DNA of 64,000 nucleotides from a virus (IMGVR_UViG_3300046665_000434:1-64000); one strand, 5' to 3'; shown: positions 9,819 through 19,645, counted from the stretch's first letter. The notes: generated from the letters alone by a model not told the origin. Translations and numbers: made by a program.

Positions 9819-10727
9819 ATGAGTATCCTTTCCTTCATCGCCAATCTCATTCCTTCGTTTGGACGAAAGGATGTGAAAGGTAAGATCAAGATCATCGCCA
9901 AGAAACTGATGGACCACGTCCTTCCGTCTCTGAAGTTGGTCGAGCAGGACTTGAATCCTGCGGCGTTCAAAACCACGTACGCTCGTGACTTCCACAAGGA
10001 TCTCGCAAGCGTGCTACCTCCTGGCCTTCGTAACGCTCCGGGCGTGGCTTACTTCAAGCTCACAGCCATTGCTGTCGAACATGCTCGTAAGCTCTTGGAT
10101 CTGCTCGATCAATACGTTGACAAGAACGTAAACGATCAGATCCATGTGGAAGGGATTACCTATCAGAAAGCCTCCATCCTGCGGCTGATCGATCTACTGG
10201 ACTTCTTCGCGGAATACAGTAGCCGACATCTGTCGTTCTTGGTGGCGTCTGAAACCAACATCGAAGCCTTCGGCCTCGGCGACGGTAACCCGTTCACGCC
10301 AAACGATCTCAAGTATCTGACTTCGAACCGGGGATCGTATTTGAGGCTATTGAATCTGCTCAATGGTGATCCCAAGAAGGTCCTGGGCGATATCGAAAAG
10401 ATCCCCGAGATCTTGGTTGCCGAGACGGACATGTCCGCTGTGCCTGCATTGGCCGGCGCTGCCTCCGATCCTCTGCAACTGAACGCCATCCCGATCATCT
10501 CCGGCCTGTTCTACTATCAGGGCATCCGGAGCACCGATTGGGATATCGAGAAGTTCGAGTGCATGAAGAGCGATGCTCGTTTGATCGAGCTGCGTTTGGA
10601 AGCACTGCGTAACCGTCGGTCTCGTGGCGCTCCTGATGCCCAGGAAGAAACAATCATTCATGGTTACGAAGGCGAATTGACGTTGGCCCGTCAGCGCATC
10701 AAGACCATGGAGGAGAAACTACGATGA
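9819..10727 (+). CDS. Late structural or assembly protein, 302 aa
   Basis: Mostly alpha-helical by composition, with a hydrophobic but amphipathic N-terminus (FIANLIPSFG) and a charged, probable coiled-coil C-terminus (about residues 260-302, many Glu/Arg/Leu). It lies 24 bases after the 397-aa structural gene and its stop overlaps the next gene's start by 4 bases, indicating translational coupling. No known family is recognised. Confidence 0.66.
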   Translation: MSILSFIANLIPSFGRKDVKGKIKIIAKKLMDHVLPSLKLVEQDLNPAAFKTTYARDFHKDLASVLPPGLRNAPGVAYFKLTAIAVEHARKLLDLLDQYVDKNVNDQIHVEGITYQKASILRLIDLLDFFAEYSSRHLSFLVASETNIEAFGLGDGNPFTPNDLKYLTSNRGSYLRLLNLLNGDPKKVLGDIEKIPEILVAETDMSAVPALAGAASDPLQLNAIPIISGLFYYQGIRSTDWDIEKFECMKSDARLIELRLEALRNRRSRGAPDAQEETIIHGYEGELTLARQRIKTMEEKLR

Positions 10728-11236
10728 GCATCATTTACACTCACCGCGGTTTCCCAACCGAGATGGATATTCAAGCGACGCCGGGCTCAGTATATGAAGC
10801 GCCGGAAGTTAGCGATATCTATCGTGACCGCATGGACCAGTCTCGGCCAGGCTTCGCTGAAGAAACCGACCAGATTGCTATCTTGCTCCGTGAGTGGAAA
10901 GCGACACAAGGCTTCTTCATTCCGTCTCTGATGCCAAACGTGCGTCTGGGTACGAGTGTTCAAGCCTTCATCGCAGAGTCTGCTCTGTTCCTGACCAAGC
11001 GCATCACACGTCGACGTGTGTCGTTCCAGGACAGAGCACTCATCATGAAGCATGATATCCAGGTGGCTACACGTCTCCCGGTTTTCAGTGCAGAAGAACG
11101 TGAGGCGATTGTTGAACTCGCCAATCTGACTCCTGAAGCGCTTATCCAGAAATGGGTAGTCTTGCTCGGCGTAGACGACTTGTCGTGTACGATGGAGCTT
11201 TACGTGGGTGACCGTTCGGTTTCTCAGTCCATGTAA
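10724..11236 (+). CDS. Late protein, 170 aa, possible lysozyme-unrelated baseplate component
   Basis: Start ATG overlaps the preceding stop (ATGA), so translation is coupled to the 302-aa gene. Soluble protein with no Cys-rich or transmembrane region. Position within the structural block suggests a small tail or baseplate part in the size class of the T4 gp25-like wedge proteins, but I cannot see a diagnostic motif and the role remains unknown. Confidence 0.65.
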   Translation: MSIIYTHRGFPTEMDIQATPGSVYEAPEVSDIYRDRMDQSRPGFAEETDQIAILLREWKATQGFFIPSLMPNVRLGTSVQAFIAESALFLTKRITRRRVSFQDRALIMKHDIQVATRLPVFSAEEREAIVELANLTPEALIQKWVVLLGVDDLSCTMELYVGDRSVSQSM

Positions 11237-11252
11237 TAATGTGCGTATACGC

Positions 11253-11269
11253 CGTCGGTCGCACCGACG
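11253..11269 (+). terminator. Short hairpin after the three-gene structural run
   Basis: The inverted repeat cgtcggt/accgacg lies 17 bases after the stop at 11236, followed by a weak T-rich stretch (catcttta). It is probably a partial terminator before the inner-body-like gene at 11296. Confidence 0.4.
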
Positions 11270-11295
11270 TCATCTTTACTCCTTAGGAGCTACAC

Positions 11296-12681
11296 ATGTC
11301 TTTCACATCCTTGAACGATGCCCTCTTCCAGTACGGCGTCGAGTCCGGCGAGATCGAGCTGGAAGTTACCCACCCGGCCGGTGAAGAAGAAATCACCGTC
11401 ATCACCGACGCCACTCAGTCGGACCTCGAAGAAGCTGTCGAGGACATGGGTGAGAAGGTCGAGAAGCTGCAAGAACACGACGCCAACGCCGAGAAGGTTG
11501 TTGAAGTCGTTGAATCCCTGGAATCGTACGTCGGTCAAGTGCAAGCCATGTCGGCTCGTGGCGAGAAACTGGGTGCACAAGGCGCCAAGTTCCTGATCCA
11601 GGCGATGACCGCTTCGATGGAAGGCCGTGGCATGCCGGTTCAGCTGTTCGGCAGCGACATGGTCATCATGAGCGAATCCTTCGAGAGCAACCAACTCGAA
11701 GACTACTCGCAAGAAGCTGAAGAGAAAGGCGAAGGCCTGCTCTCCAAGTTCGTCAAAATGCTGCAAGCTGCTGCGTCGGCGATCAAAACCGCCATCATGG
11801 AATTCTTCGCCACCATCGGTAAATCGGCTGCTGCCATCAAGGCTGCCGGTGCGAAGCTGAAACGCGTTGGCGCCGCTGCCAAAGGCACTCCAAAAGTCAA
11901 AGAGCTGTCCGGTGGTAGCTACAAGACCCTGGTCGTCGGTGGCAAGGTTGCTCCTGCCGCTGCTCTGGACGCTTTGAAGAAAGCCTACAACAACGACGTC
12001 GTCAAAACTTCGGTCGCCATCATGCGCGCTCTGAAGCCTGTGACCGCCGCTCTGCAAAGCCCTACCGCTGCCAGCCTGAAATCGGCGGCCGGTGCTGTTG
12101 ATACCAGTTCGCTGAATGACCACTCCGGCGAACTGCCTGGTGGTTTCAAAGCTGTCTGGAAAGTCGGTCAAGGCGAAGGCCTGTCCCGTCTGTCCGGTGC
12201 ACGTTTCGGCATCACCAAACCCGAGAAGAGCCAGGCACCTGAAAAGGCTGAAATCCTGACTCCATCGGAAATCGTCGCCCTGGGCGGCAAGCTGGACGAA
12301 ATCAGCACCCTGATGACCAGCGCCAAGAAAGACGGCGACACCGTGATCAGCGCCAACGAGCAGGCTGTTGCTGCTGCTGCGAAGGCTGTTGGCGGTATTG
12401 CTGCTCGCATCAAAGCCAAAGTCACCGGCTCCAAGTCGGATGCGGACAAGGACGACGATCACGCCGCCCGTGAACTGCTGAAGACCGTGAAGGCGATCAT
12501 GTCGGCGAACAAGAATATCGTTCCTGACTTCATTCGCCACGTCGGCACTGCTGCCAAAGAAGCCTATAGCTTCGGCGCTGCATCTGCCGGCAAGTACGGC
12601 GGCAAGGTTGAAGCAGCTCCGGATGCTGATGCCAAGCCGAAAGATGACGACAAGAAAGACGATGACAAGAAAGGCGAGTAA
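11296..12681 (+). CDS. Inner-body-like virion protein with S-Q-E cleavage site
   Basis: 461 aa. The N-terminal ~140 residues are very acidic and helical (probable propeptide). S-Q-E at residues 138-140 follows a SESFES element that is shared in looser form with the paralogs (SFEG, SFES, SFED). After the site comes an amphipathic Ala/Lys/Ile segment, then a long Ala/Lys-rich soluble body and an Asp/Lys-rich tail. Codon bias is extreme (C-ending codons), implying high late expression. A ribosome site AGGAG lies upstream of the ATG. By comparison with phiKZ, I infer an abundant processed inner-body or ejected protein. Confidence 0.8.
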   Translation: MSFTSLNDALFQYGVESGEIELEVTHPAGEEEITVITDATQSDLEEAVEDMGEKVEKLQEHDANAEKVVEVVESLESYVGQVQAMSARGEKLGAQGAKFLIQAMTASMEGRGMPVQLFGSDMVIMSESFESNQLEDYSQEAEEKGEGLLSKFVKMLQAAASAIKTAIMEFFATIGKSAAAIKAAGAKLKRVGAAAKGTPKVKELSGGSYKTLVVGGKVAPAAALDALKKAYNNDVVKTSVAIMRALKPVTAALQSPTAASLKSAAGAVDTSSLNDHSGELPGGFKAVWKVGQGEGLSRLSGARFGITKPEKSQAPEKAEILTPSEIVALGGKLDEISTLMTSAKKDGDTVISANEQAVAAAAKAVGGIAARIKAKVTGSKSDADKDDDHAARELLKTVKAIMSANKNIVPDFIRHVGTAAKEAYSFGAASAGKYGGKVEAAPDADAKPKDDDKKDDDKKGE

Positions 12682-12703
12682 TCGTCCTTCCTGCGTCGGT
12701 TAA

Positions 12704-12732
12704 ATACAGCGGGGCCTCGCGCCCCGCTGTAT
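12704..12732. terminator. Palindromic terminator of the ATACAGCGGGGC family
   Basis: Perfect inverted repeat atacagcggggc / gccccgctgtat with a 5-base loop, directly after the abundant inner-body-like gene. Closely related copies lie at 21149, 30593, 42191 and 59044. Confidence 0.8.
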
Positions 12733-12777
12733 GCCGTAGATAATATAGCGTCCCCTAATTAACCTCACAGGTGTCTC

Positions 12778-14076
12778 ATGTCCCGATTCAGTGACGACCT
12801 TTCCGCTGCCCTACTCGGGACAGCCAACTTCGAATCATCGATCGTTGAAACCAACGATGTCGTGGTTGAGCAAGATGTAGTAACTCGCGAACTCGTTGAA
12901 GAAGTTCGTGAAGAACGTGCAGAGCTTTCTGATTCCTTGGATTTTGTTGATGAGATTGGTGATGACCGTAACGATATCGATGCCGCCGCCAAAGTGGCCG
13001 ACATTGTGGCCAGTGCTGCTAACGCTGTTGATACTGCTGCCCCTTCTGCGGTAGAAGGTGTTGTAGGTCTGGCTAACTGTGCTATCGCCGATGCTGAACG
13101 CATTATCGATACCGAGATCCCTCGTCTGGAAACTGACCTGCACGGCGCTGTCACCGAAGTCTCCATGGAAGGCCTGGGTGACTGGTTCAACAGCACTGTG
13201 AAAGCCTTTGGCGCAGCAATGGGTTCGTTCGGTGCTCGCGTGGCCCTGGGTCTGTCTCGTCTGAACGACAGCTCGGCTGGTCTGACCAAACGTTCGATGC
13301 GCGTTCGTGGTCTGATCATCAAGCGTGATCCTGAAGGTGGTAAGCCACTCAAGCTGTCGTCCGGCACCCAGCGTCTGCTGGTACTGAACAACACCTACGC
13401 GACTCCTGCGGCGATTGCAGAAAGTCTGACGGCGTTTGCTGCAACCAACATCGCCCTGACCAAAGCTGTCGAAGTGTACCACACTCGTCTGGCTGATCAG
13501 ATCAAGAACCGTGTGATCGACGCAGTCAGTAGCGGCAAGGCCAACCTCGATGGTCTCGTCCAGATCCAGGGTGATGATCTCATCAAACAGATCAGTGACA
13601 TCATCAAGGAACAACCTGCACAGTTCCTGGGTAACCAGCGGTACGAGTTCAAAGAGCATCGGTACAACAAAGTGCTGACCGCCCTACTGACCACGACTGA
13701 CCCTGATGCCAAAGAGCTGATCCGCCATCTCGACGCACCTACCAGTCTCAGCAATGAAGACTTGGGCAAGCTGTTGCTGGTCGTCGAAACGATCGTCTCC
13801 GAAAGCCTGAAGACGCTGGAGCGCATCTCGTCCTCCACCAAAGGGTCGTTCAAGGCTCTGGAGTCGGTTGTCTCCAAACTCAACAACACGACTGAAAGTG
13901 ATGACGAAGTCGATCTGGATGACGGCGTCAATAAGTTCGAGCTGATGCGTATCGAATCGCAACTGGTGTCTGAGCTGGGCCGTGTGGTTGACCGTCTGGT
14001 CGATTATCAGCGCGATCTGGTCACTCGTCTGGATGCGGTACTGTGCTACGCCGAGGAATCTGTGTTCCAAGGGTAA
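12778..14076 (+). CDS. Inner-body-like virion protein with S-M-E cleavage site
   Basis: 432 aa. An acidic helical N-terminus (residues 20-125) leads to S-M-E at 129-131, followed by GLGDWFNSTVKAFGAAM, an amphipathic segment comparable to those after the cleavage sites of the paralogs. The C-terminal half is helical with repeated Leu/Val/Asp heptad-like patterns. It is flanked by strong hairpin terminators on both sides, so it is probably a monocistronic late gene. Role inferred as a processed head or inner-body protein. Confidence 0.78.
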   Translation: MSRFSDDLSAALLGTANFESSIVETNDVVVEQDVVTRELVEEVREERAELSDSLDFVDEIGDDRNDIDAAAKVADIVASAANAVDTAAPSAVEGVVGLANCAIADAERIIDTEIPRLETDLHGAVTEVSMEGLGDWFNSTVKAFGAAMGSFGARVALGLSRLNDSSAGLTKRSMRVRGLIIKRDPEGGKPLKLSSGTQRLLVLNNTYATPAAIAESLTAFAATNIALTKAVEVYHTRLADQIKNRVIDAVSSGKANLDGLVQIQGDDLIKQISDIIKEQPAQFLGNQRYEFKEHRYNKVLTALLTTTDPDAKELIRHLDAPTSLSNEDLGKLLLVVETIVSESLKTLERISSSTKGSFKALESVVSKLNNTTESDDEVDLDDGVNKFELMRIESQLVSELGRVVDRLVDYQRDLVTRLDAVLCYAEESVFQG

Positions 14077-14082
14077 CGCACT

Positions 14083-14109
14083 ATGGAGAGGGGTAAGACC
14101 CCTCTCCAT
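14083..14109. terminator. Hairpin terminator
   Basis: Stem atggagagggg / cccctctccat with loop taaga, 7 bases after the stop at 14076. No long T-run follows. Confidence 0.72.
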
Positions 14110-14141
14110 GTATGCTGTGATCTATTTCGGGTATCAAAATC

Positions 14142-15800
14142 ATGCCAAGAAAAATTGTTGATCTGGTGGCTAATTATGATGCCATCAGTCGTCCAGTGGC
14201 GATGGGAATTGCACGAGACGTAGCGACGTTGTGTGGCCTTGGTCAGGTCCCGGTTTACATGACCAACGAATTCGATCGGGTGAAACAGAACAGCGGCGTG
14301 TTAGGAGATGATGACGAACCTCAATGGTCCGGCATGTCAAAACTGCGCGTAAGGGCAACTGACTCCACTCGTAATGAGGCTGTGCTCAACCAGATTACCA
14401 GACAGGCCGAAATGCCCGCTGTCTTCGATGATAGAAAGCTTGGGATTAGCCTGCGTCCGATCTACCAGTACTCTGATATCGAACTCGAGTTCAAGTACAC
14501 TTCAAAGTCTCGCCAAGACGCAACGCAGTGGCGTGACCGTCTGGTGACCAAGTTCGCTGAGAACATGACCAGTGTGCAACATGAGGTGTATTACGAGATC
14601 CCTATCAACGAAGAGATTCTCCAAACCCTCGCCTACTTTCATGAATTGAGAGAGAACATCGCTGGGTATGGGGATACGCTGTCGGAGTACATCGCCTCTA
14701 TTCAGAGACGTCAGTTGAAAGTGATCGGCACTACCAAGGACGGCGACTTCAGCAGGACCACGGTGGTTATCCCTGAGAAACAAGCCCAAGCGCAAGGATG
14801 GTTTGCATTCAGTGAAGTGCCGAAGGAAGTAAAGGAAGACGGTCTGTCCACTTGGACGATCGATTTTACTTACAAAGCGGTATACCATCGCTGCGTGCAG
14901 CTGTACTTCGTATACCCTCTGATGATCCATCAGCAGCATGTGAAGCGTCCGCTATTCGATGACCGGCCTCGTTTTGCTGTTGATGAGCTGCCTAAACATG
15001 GCGCTATCGGTATCAGAGCGCTTGATGTGATCCAGGGTAACGTCGACTACTTCCCAGCGCCGGCTGACGGCATGCGGGTTCCTGCTTACGATGAGTGGAT
15101 CCCCGGCTACCGCAATCAGCCTCAGTATTCTCTGCCTGGCATCAGCTGGATGATTCAGTTGGATCCGAACGATCCTCAGGACATCCTGAACCTGACGCAG
15201 ATCCCCACTTATCGTTTCACGAAAGAGATGGATGATTACTTCAGGGAGTATTACGCTGGACTGATCACGATTGGAGGCGCGCCGATCTTCTTCACGCTGT
15301 ACAACGAAGATACTCGGATGAGTCAAGATATGCTCTCGATCGACAAGGATCTGAACATCAGGGCTAAAGTGCCGTTGGATTTGAGAAGATCGTATCACCT
15401 ACGTCTTAACTTCCCGACGCTCTACGGCCAGTTTACGGATAAGGCTATCCGGAGCATGCAGCTTAACTGGAAAGCCACACTCCAGATCTTCACGTCGATC
15501 TTCCCACGTTTAGATGTAAGCTACGCCATCTCTATCCTGATTGATGATCTGTATGTACCTAAATCCTACATCAAGTGGTTCTACAAGATGTTGGAGGATA
15601 AGAGCATTGGATTTCAAGACGGGACGGGTGGTGTCGGCGGTCCTATCAATCGAGGCGAGGCTGGTGGGTTGCCCGGAGGCGGTAAGTCTCCTGGCGATGG
15701 AACTGGCGACTGGGGTTATCAAGACCCTTGGGCTCGCGAAGGCGATGGACACATCAAGTACCTACAGTGGCTGAGCATTATCGCGCTGAGGGTGGATTGA
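14142..15800 (+). CDS. Virion structural protein with Gly-rich C-terminal linker
   Basis: 552 aa, soluble and aromatic-rich. Around residues 500-530 is a Gly/Pro-rich low-complexity linker (GGVGGP, GGLPGGGK), followed by a short hydrophobic C-terminus. Such linkers are common in phage tail and baseplate proteins. It is transcribed alone after a terminator and precedes a small membrane-protein gene. The ATG at 14142 has no strong ribosome site. Specific role unknown. Confidence 0.7.
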   Translation: MPRKIVDLVANYDAISRPVAMGIARDVATLCGLGQVPVYMTNEFDRVKQNSGVLGDDDEPQWSGMSKLRVRATDSTRNEAVLNQITRQAEMPAVFDDRKLGISLRPIYQYSDIELEFKYTSKSRQDATQWRDRLVTKFAENMTSVQHEVYYEIPINEEILQTLAYFHELRENIAGYGDTLSEYIASIQRRQLKVIGTTKDGDFSRTTVVIPEKQAQAQGWFAFSEVPKEVKEDGLSTWTIDFTYKAVYHRCVQLYFVYPLMIHQQHVKRPLFDDRPRFAVDELPKHGAIGIRALDVIQGNVDYFPAPADGMRVPAYDEWIPGYRNQPQYSLPGISWMIQLDPNDPQDILNLTQIPTYRFTKEMDDYFREYYAGLITIGGAPIFFTLYNEDTRMSQDMLSIDKDLNIRAKVPLDLRRSYHLRLNFPTLYGQFTDKAIRSMQLNWKATLQIFTSIFPRLDVSYAISILIDDLYVPKSYIKWFYKMLEDKSIGFQDGTGGVGGPINRGEAGGLPGGGKSPGDGTGDWGYQDPWAREGDGHIKYLQWLSIIALRVD

Positions 15801-15854
15801 TCAAAATTAAGATCATACATCATCGACGTGTCATGCAAAGAAAAGGAGTTAATC

Positions 15855-16145
15855 ATGACTCATGACGCGTTCACGTTCACGTACTACGGATTGGCAGTGA
15901 CTTTCCTGGCCGTGCTCTTCAGTGTCGCATTATACGTCTTGGCGATTTGTATCCGCCTTGATAAGGAACATCCTCATTGGTACGAGCGGTACGTCTTGTA
16001 CTCGAGGTTCTGGTTGGTAATACTGGCATTGGCATCAGCGATTGCGTGGTTCGTCAGTGATACTTACGTCTGGTTAGTCATGTTGTTGGGATCATTAGTT
16101 CTGTACCTCGACACAATGTTTGCACGACGGTATGTACGCAGATAG
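15855..16145 (+). CDS. Small membrane protein, three predicted helices
   Basis: 96 aa with three hydrophobic segments at about residues 9-32, 50-67 and 71-86, and a positively charged C-terminus (RRYVRR). ATG 15855 follows AAGGAG by 8 bases. Lies in the structural block before a strong terminator. A holin-like or envelope role is possible because small multi-pass proteins serve such functions in phages, but nothing in the sequence proves it. Confidence 0.72.
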   Translation: MTHDAFTFTYYGLAVTFLAVLFSVALYVLAICIRLDKEHPHWYERYVLYSRFWLVILALASAIAWFVSDTYVWLVMLLGSLVLYLDTMFARRYVRR

Positions 16146-16154
16146 CGAGTAAGA

Positions 16155-16196
16155 GACAGCTGGGGAAACCCAGCTGTCATCTCGTTCTTTTTTTTT
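16155..16196 (+). terminator. Intrinsic terminator with T-tract
   Basis: Stem gacagctggg / cccagctgtc with a gaaa loop (16155-16178), then a run of nine T at 16188-16196. Strong Rho-independent type after the small membrane-protein gene. Confidence 0.85.
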
Positions 16197-16236
16197 GTCT
16201 GAGTCCTATGAGCGTACAATTTCAGAGGGTTTTATC

Positions 16237-17607
16237 ATGCCGGTTGCAGAAACACCAAAAGACCAAGGTCCTATCAAACCTAACGTCAGGATCAGCGATA
16301 GTCAGTATGTTTCTCAGGTCGTCGATACCAGAAAGACTGACATCAACACGCTGTCTTCTTATCTGTCTGGTCAGAAGTGGCAGGTCGATTACTACCGTCA
16401 AATATTGGGCCGTGATTCTGCGGGCGCTTCCTATCAGGATGGCTTGCCTCCGGCCTACGGTCAGTACGAACTGATCCGAAACTTCCAGTTGGTGGTGACC
16501 GATGACCTGAAGACGGTTCAGGATACTCAGGATACCAACAACTACCGCACCACCGGCGCGGGCCTGATCTACAACTGTCTGCCGGTACAGGACGGCGACA
16601 TGTTCATTGCCGACATCGGTAACGGCATGAATGGTATCTTCCAGGTCAATGAATCGACCATCGGCGGGTACTACCCGGAAGCCGCCACGGCGGTTACCTG
16701 GACACTGACCAGACAGGTCACTCGCGACTTCCTCGACCGGTTGAACAACAATCGCGTTGAAACGGAAAGCTACTTCTCGCTGGAGAACTTCCGTTCCGGC
16801 CTGAAACCTATCCTGACCCTCGATGACATGAACGTCATCAAACGCCTGGCCAACGCTCGTAGTCGTCTGCTTCACTTGTACTTCAAAGACTTCTTCGACG
16901 ATGCTCGTGAAACGTTCGTCGTTCCGGTAGTTCCGAGTCTCGGCGGTTTGTTGACCTATGATCCGTACGTAGTACGGTTTATGAAGTCGATCCTTGAAAC
17001 CCGAGATCATGTTCAGGTCAGTGCAATTACCGCGCATGGTGTTTCGGCTGACCTGTATTCGAACCAAGTGTCCTTGTTCGATGCATTGGCTCAGCGTGAT
17101 CCAGGGCTTCTGTATAGCGCCTCTCGCAAGATGGGACTCAGTCCTATTCGTGCGTTCCGCCAACGTCCCCTGTTCGCTGGTATCGCCTTCAGTGGCATCA
17201 AACAGGTGGTGACTGCTATCGATGCTGCCTTCAACGTCAATACGGGCTACCACGCACCTCACGCTGCCGGTAAATTGGCTAAAGCCGATGTGCGTCAAGA
17301 CGACATGCGTTCGCTTCTACCTCAGCTTGACCTGACAGGTGAAGAGCCTCGGGGCGGCGCAGCCGCTTGGATCAAGCGAGTAGTGGTCGATGACTACTAC
17401 GTGTTGAGTGAAGCATTCTACGAGGGCAATACTGCCCAGATGAGTCGACTCGAGTTCATGATCAATGAGCGCCTGAACAACCGACCTATCGACTTGAAGG
17501 AATTGGCAGACCTTGCCGACTACGCCCACAAGTACGACAACCTCGAACGCTTCTACTACACGCCGCTGATCTTGACATTGATCAAGCTGGCACCTGGGGT
17601 GCTGTAA
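16237..17607 (+). CDS. Virion structural protein carrying the QKWQVDYY segment
   Basis: 456 aa from ATG 16237 (AGAGGG 8 bases upstream). Residues about 42-64 contain GQKWQVDYYRQILGRD, a pattern I associate with baseplate-type structural proteins of large myoviruses. The same peptide, encoded by near-identical DNA, recurs in an unrelated small gene at 61530. The rest is soluble and mixed alpha/beta. The stop overlaps the next ATG by one base. Likely a baseplate or tail component. Confidence 0.72.
   Translation: MPVAETPKDQGPIKPNVRISDSQYVSQVVDTRKTDINTLSSYLSGQKWQVDYYRQILGRDSAGASYQDGLPPAYGQYELIRNFQLVVTDDLKTVQDTQDTNNYRTTGAGLIYNCLPVQDGDMFIADIGNGMNGIFQVNESTIGGYYPEAATAVTWTLTRQVTRDFLDRLNNNRVETESYFSLENFRSGLKPILTLDDMNVIKRLANARSRLLHLYFKDFFDDARETFVVPVVPSLGGLLTYDPYVVRFMKSILETRDHVQVSAITAHGVSADLYSNQVSLFDALAQRDPGLLYSASRKMGLSPIRAFRQRPLFAGIAFSGIKQVVTAIDAAFNVNTGYHAPHAAGKLAKADVRQDDMRSLLPQLDLTGEEPRGGAAAWIKRVVVDDYYVLSEAFYEGNTAQMSRLEFMINERLNNRPIDLKELADLADYAHKYDNLERFYYTPLILTLIKLAPGVL
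16361..16428 (+). repeat. 68-bp near-identical repeat, copy 1
   Basis: 64 of 68 bases match 61603-61670. Both copies are read in the same frame and encode the GQKWQVDYYRQILGRDSAGA peptide with one Ser/Ala difference. All four mismatches are single-base substitutions. Confidence 0.9.
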
Positions 17608-18218
17608 TGAGATCATCCACTGCTGCCGAATCTGGCTTCAAGATCCCTAAACGTAAGTACATCGAACGTGATACGGCTGATTACATCTTCAGTAAAGATG
17701 AACAGCTGAACTTCAACGTCGACACTGCTCACTTCAGGGCAAAGAACCGATCGCTCCACCGCCCTACAGTGACAAGTAATCCCGTCGAAGAAGAAATGAA
17801 CTGGATCGCCAACCAGCCGGTTAACACGTACGGTTGTGTCTGGGACATGGTCGAGTACTTCATCGACGGCGCAACACTTGGCTTCAATGACAAGTCCATC
17901 GCGGAGATCGCCTACAAACGAATCCTCGATCACTTCAATGCGCACATCAAAGCGCAACGCAGTGACAAGATGTACATGCCGCCGGATATCGAAGACTTCC
18001 GGATGATGGGTGAATTCGCCACGGCTATCCGTACGATCGTGGTCGACATCAACCCATTGATCGACAAGCCGATCTTCGCCAACCCTCTCGATGGTCTGCG
18101 TGTACGTCCTACGTTCAGCAAATCTATCATGGAAGAGAAGAAGGAAGAAGGCGTCGTCGCCAAGTCGATCGAGCAGATGGACATCATCGAGCAATACATG
18201 GAGATGTACCATGGCTAG
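17607..18218 (+). CDS. Structural-operon protein, 203 aa
   Basis: Translationally coupled on both sides: the ATG overlaps the preceding TAA (TAATG) and its end overlaps the next gene by 8 bases. Soluble protein with a basic N-terminus and a Lys/Glu-rich C-terminus (residues 170-190). No family is recognised; tight coupling to two likely baseplate proteins suggests an assembly partner. Confidence 0.7.
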   Translation: MRSSTAAESGFKIPKRKYIERDTADYIFSKDEQLNFNVDTAHFRAKNRSLHRPTVTSNPVEEEMNWIANQPVNTYGCVWDMVEYFIDGATLGFNDKSIAEIAYKRILDHFNAHIKAQRSDKMYMPPDIEDFRMMGEFATAIRTIVVDINPLIDKPIFANPLDGLRVRPTFSKSIMEEKKEEGVVAKSIEQMDIIEQYMEMYHG

Positions 18219-19626
18219 TGAACTACAGTCATCGGCACTGTTGTTGGAGTTACAGCGAATCATTGCTGGTGACGGTAGTCCTTACTTCAACTTCGATGTC
18301 ATCATCCACAGCGCTGGGAAAGAGATCTCCCCCCTGCAAGTGATCCGATATGACATTGGGCGGGATTACCGGACAGCGTATACTGATGCGCTGTCGCTGG
18401 TACTCAGTCTTGGGGTCGGCACGGTGATGAACGATATCGGTCCTTTTCAGGACGATCTCAGAATCACTGTTAATATCAGCAACGCCGATGGTCGAGGCAA
18501 TCAACGTACAGCAGAAGCTGTTCTGTCCTCGACCTACGTCGCGTACCTTGCTGATGAGATCCCGCGCCCTACCGACTCCGGTTACGATCCGTCCCTTCAA
18601 GATACTGAAACGGCTAACCGTAATGGCATTCGTCATGTGGCGTTTGTTCTGGAAGAGGTAGCGGTGTCCCAGCTGCGCAAATCGTATCTGGGATTCATTG
18701 GCAGATCGTCGCCACCGTTTGAAGTCATGCGTGCTCTGTTGGTTCGTTACTCACAGGCCATCAAGTTGGCTGCTGATGAAGCTATCCGTGGGTTCGATCT
18801 GGTAGCACCGAACAACACAACGCCTCGCAACCACGTCATGATCCCTGACGGAACTAACTTCTTCTCGATCCCTGATCTGATCCAGAACAAGCAGGGTGGT
18901 ATCTATTCGACAGGTCTTGGCTTCTACATCCAGGACAGGATGGTCTACACCTGGCCGATGTACGACACCGCTCGTCAGGACTCTGCTAGCCGGATGCTGC
19001 AAGTGATCATGGCTCCTAACCGGCAATCGGTTGCGGTGGACAAGACGTGGATCAATGAAGACAGAATGCTGAGTGTCTATTCCGCCGGGATCTCAAAGAT
19101 CGAAGACGATACCTTAGGTAAGCTGAACCAACAAGGTAACGCCGTACGTTTTAACCGCGCAAGCAAATTAGTTGATGGAGTCGTGTCTGTTGGTAACAAC
19201 AAGATGGTGGCTTCAAGGTCAGCTAACAACAGTGAGTTCTCGACTACTGTGGTCGGTAACGCCCAGAACGTTGCTCCAGTAAGTTCTGCTCCCGTGACGG
19301 ATAATATCTATCTGGAAGCCAGTAAGCTTGCCATGCGTTCTGGCGCTATCTTGTACCTGCCCTGGTTGCGCAGTAACCCCGCACTCATCACTCCTGGGAT
19401 GGCTGTAGAGATCCTGTACGACTATGGCGGCATTATTCGGACAATCAAGGGATCTCTTTTGATGGCTCCGAGTTCTTACGAGATGGAAGGCTCGGGGATG
19501 ATGTCAGAGAGGATCTTTGCCAAGACGACTCTGGTGGTGTTCGTCGACCGTAACGATCCTGATTACCTTGCTTACATGCAGGGTGGCGGTACAGTGAGCC
19601 CGACTCCACAGATCGATACTCTATGA
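18211..19626 (+). CDS. Virion structural protein, probable tail or baseplate component
   Basis: 471 aa from ATG 18211, which overlaps the preceding gene by 8 bases. Beta-rich composition, with repeated Asn/Ser/Gly turns and a hydrophobic patch near residues 390-400 (GAILYLPWLRSNP). It ends the three-gene unit 16237-19626 and is followed by a hairpin. I infer a tail or baseplate component; a hub-type role is possible but not shown. Confidence 0.7.
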   Translation: MASELQSSALLLELQRIIAGDGSPYFNFDVIIHSAGKEISPLQVIRYDIGRDYRTAYTDALSLVLSLGVGTVMNDIGPFQDDLRITVNISNADGRGNQRTAEAVLSSTYVAYLADEIPRPTDSGYDPSLQDTETANRNGIRHVAFVLEEVAVSQLRKSYLGFIGRSSPPFEVMRALLVRYSQAIKLAADEAIRGFDLVAPNNTTPRNHVMIPDGTNFFSIPDLIQNKQGGIYSTGLGFYIQDRMVYTWPMYDTARQDSASRMLQVIMAPNRQSVAVDKTWINEDRMLSVYSAGISKIEDDTLGKLNQQGNAVRFNRASKLVDGVVSVGNNKMVASRSANNSEFSTTVVGNAQNVAPVSSAPVTDNIYLEASKLAMRSGAILYLPWLRSNPALITPGMAVEILYDYGGIIRTIKGSLLMAPSSYEMEGSGMMSERIFAKTTLVVFVDRNDPDYLAYMQGGGTVSPTPQIDTL

Positions 19627-19637
19627 TTCTTTGGTAA

Positions 19638-19645
19638 TACATTAC
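19638..19645 (+). promoter_or_regulatory. Early-type promoter motif TACATTAC
   Basis: Exact match to the recurring TACATTA(C/T) motif, located between the end of the late structural operon and the three unknown genes from 19736. It resembles the phiKZ early consensus TATATTAC used by the virion RNA polymerase. Confidence 0.6.

Noticed and set aside
11290-12540. 416-residue minus-strand frame opposite the inner-body-like gene at 11296
   Set aside because: Antisense shadow produced by strong C-ending codon bias; no ribosome site and no plausible domain.
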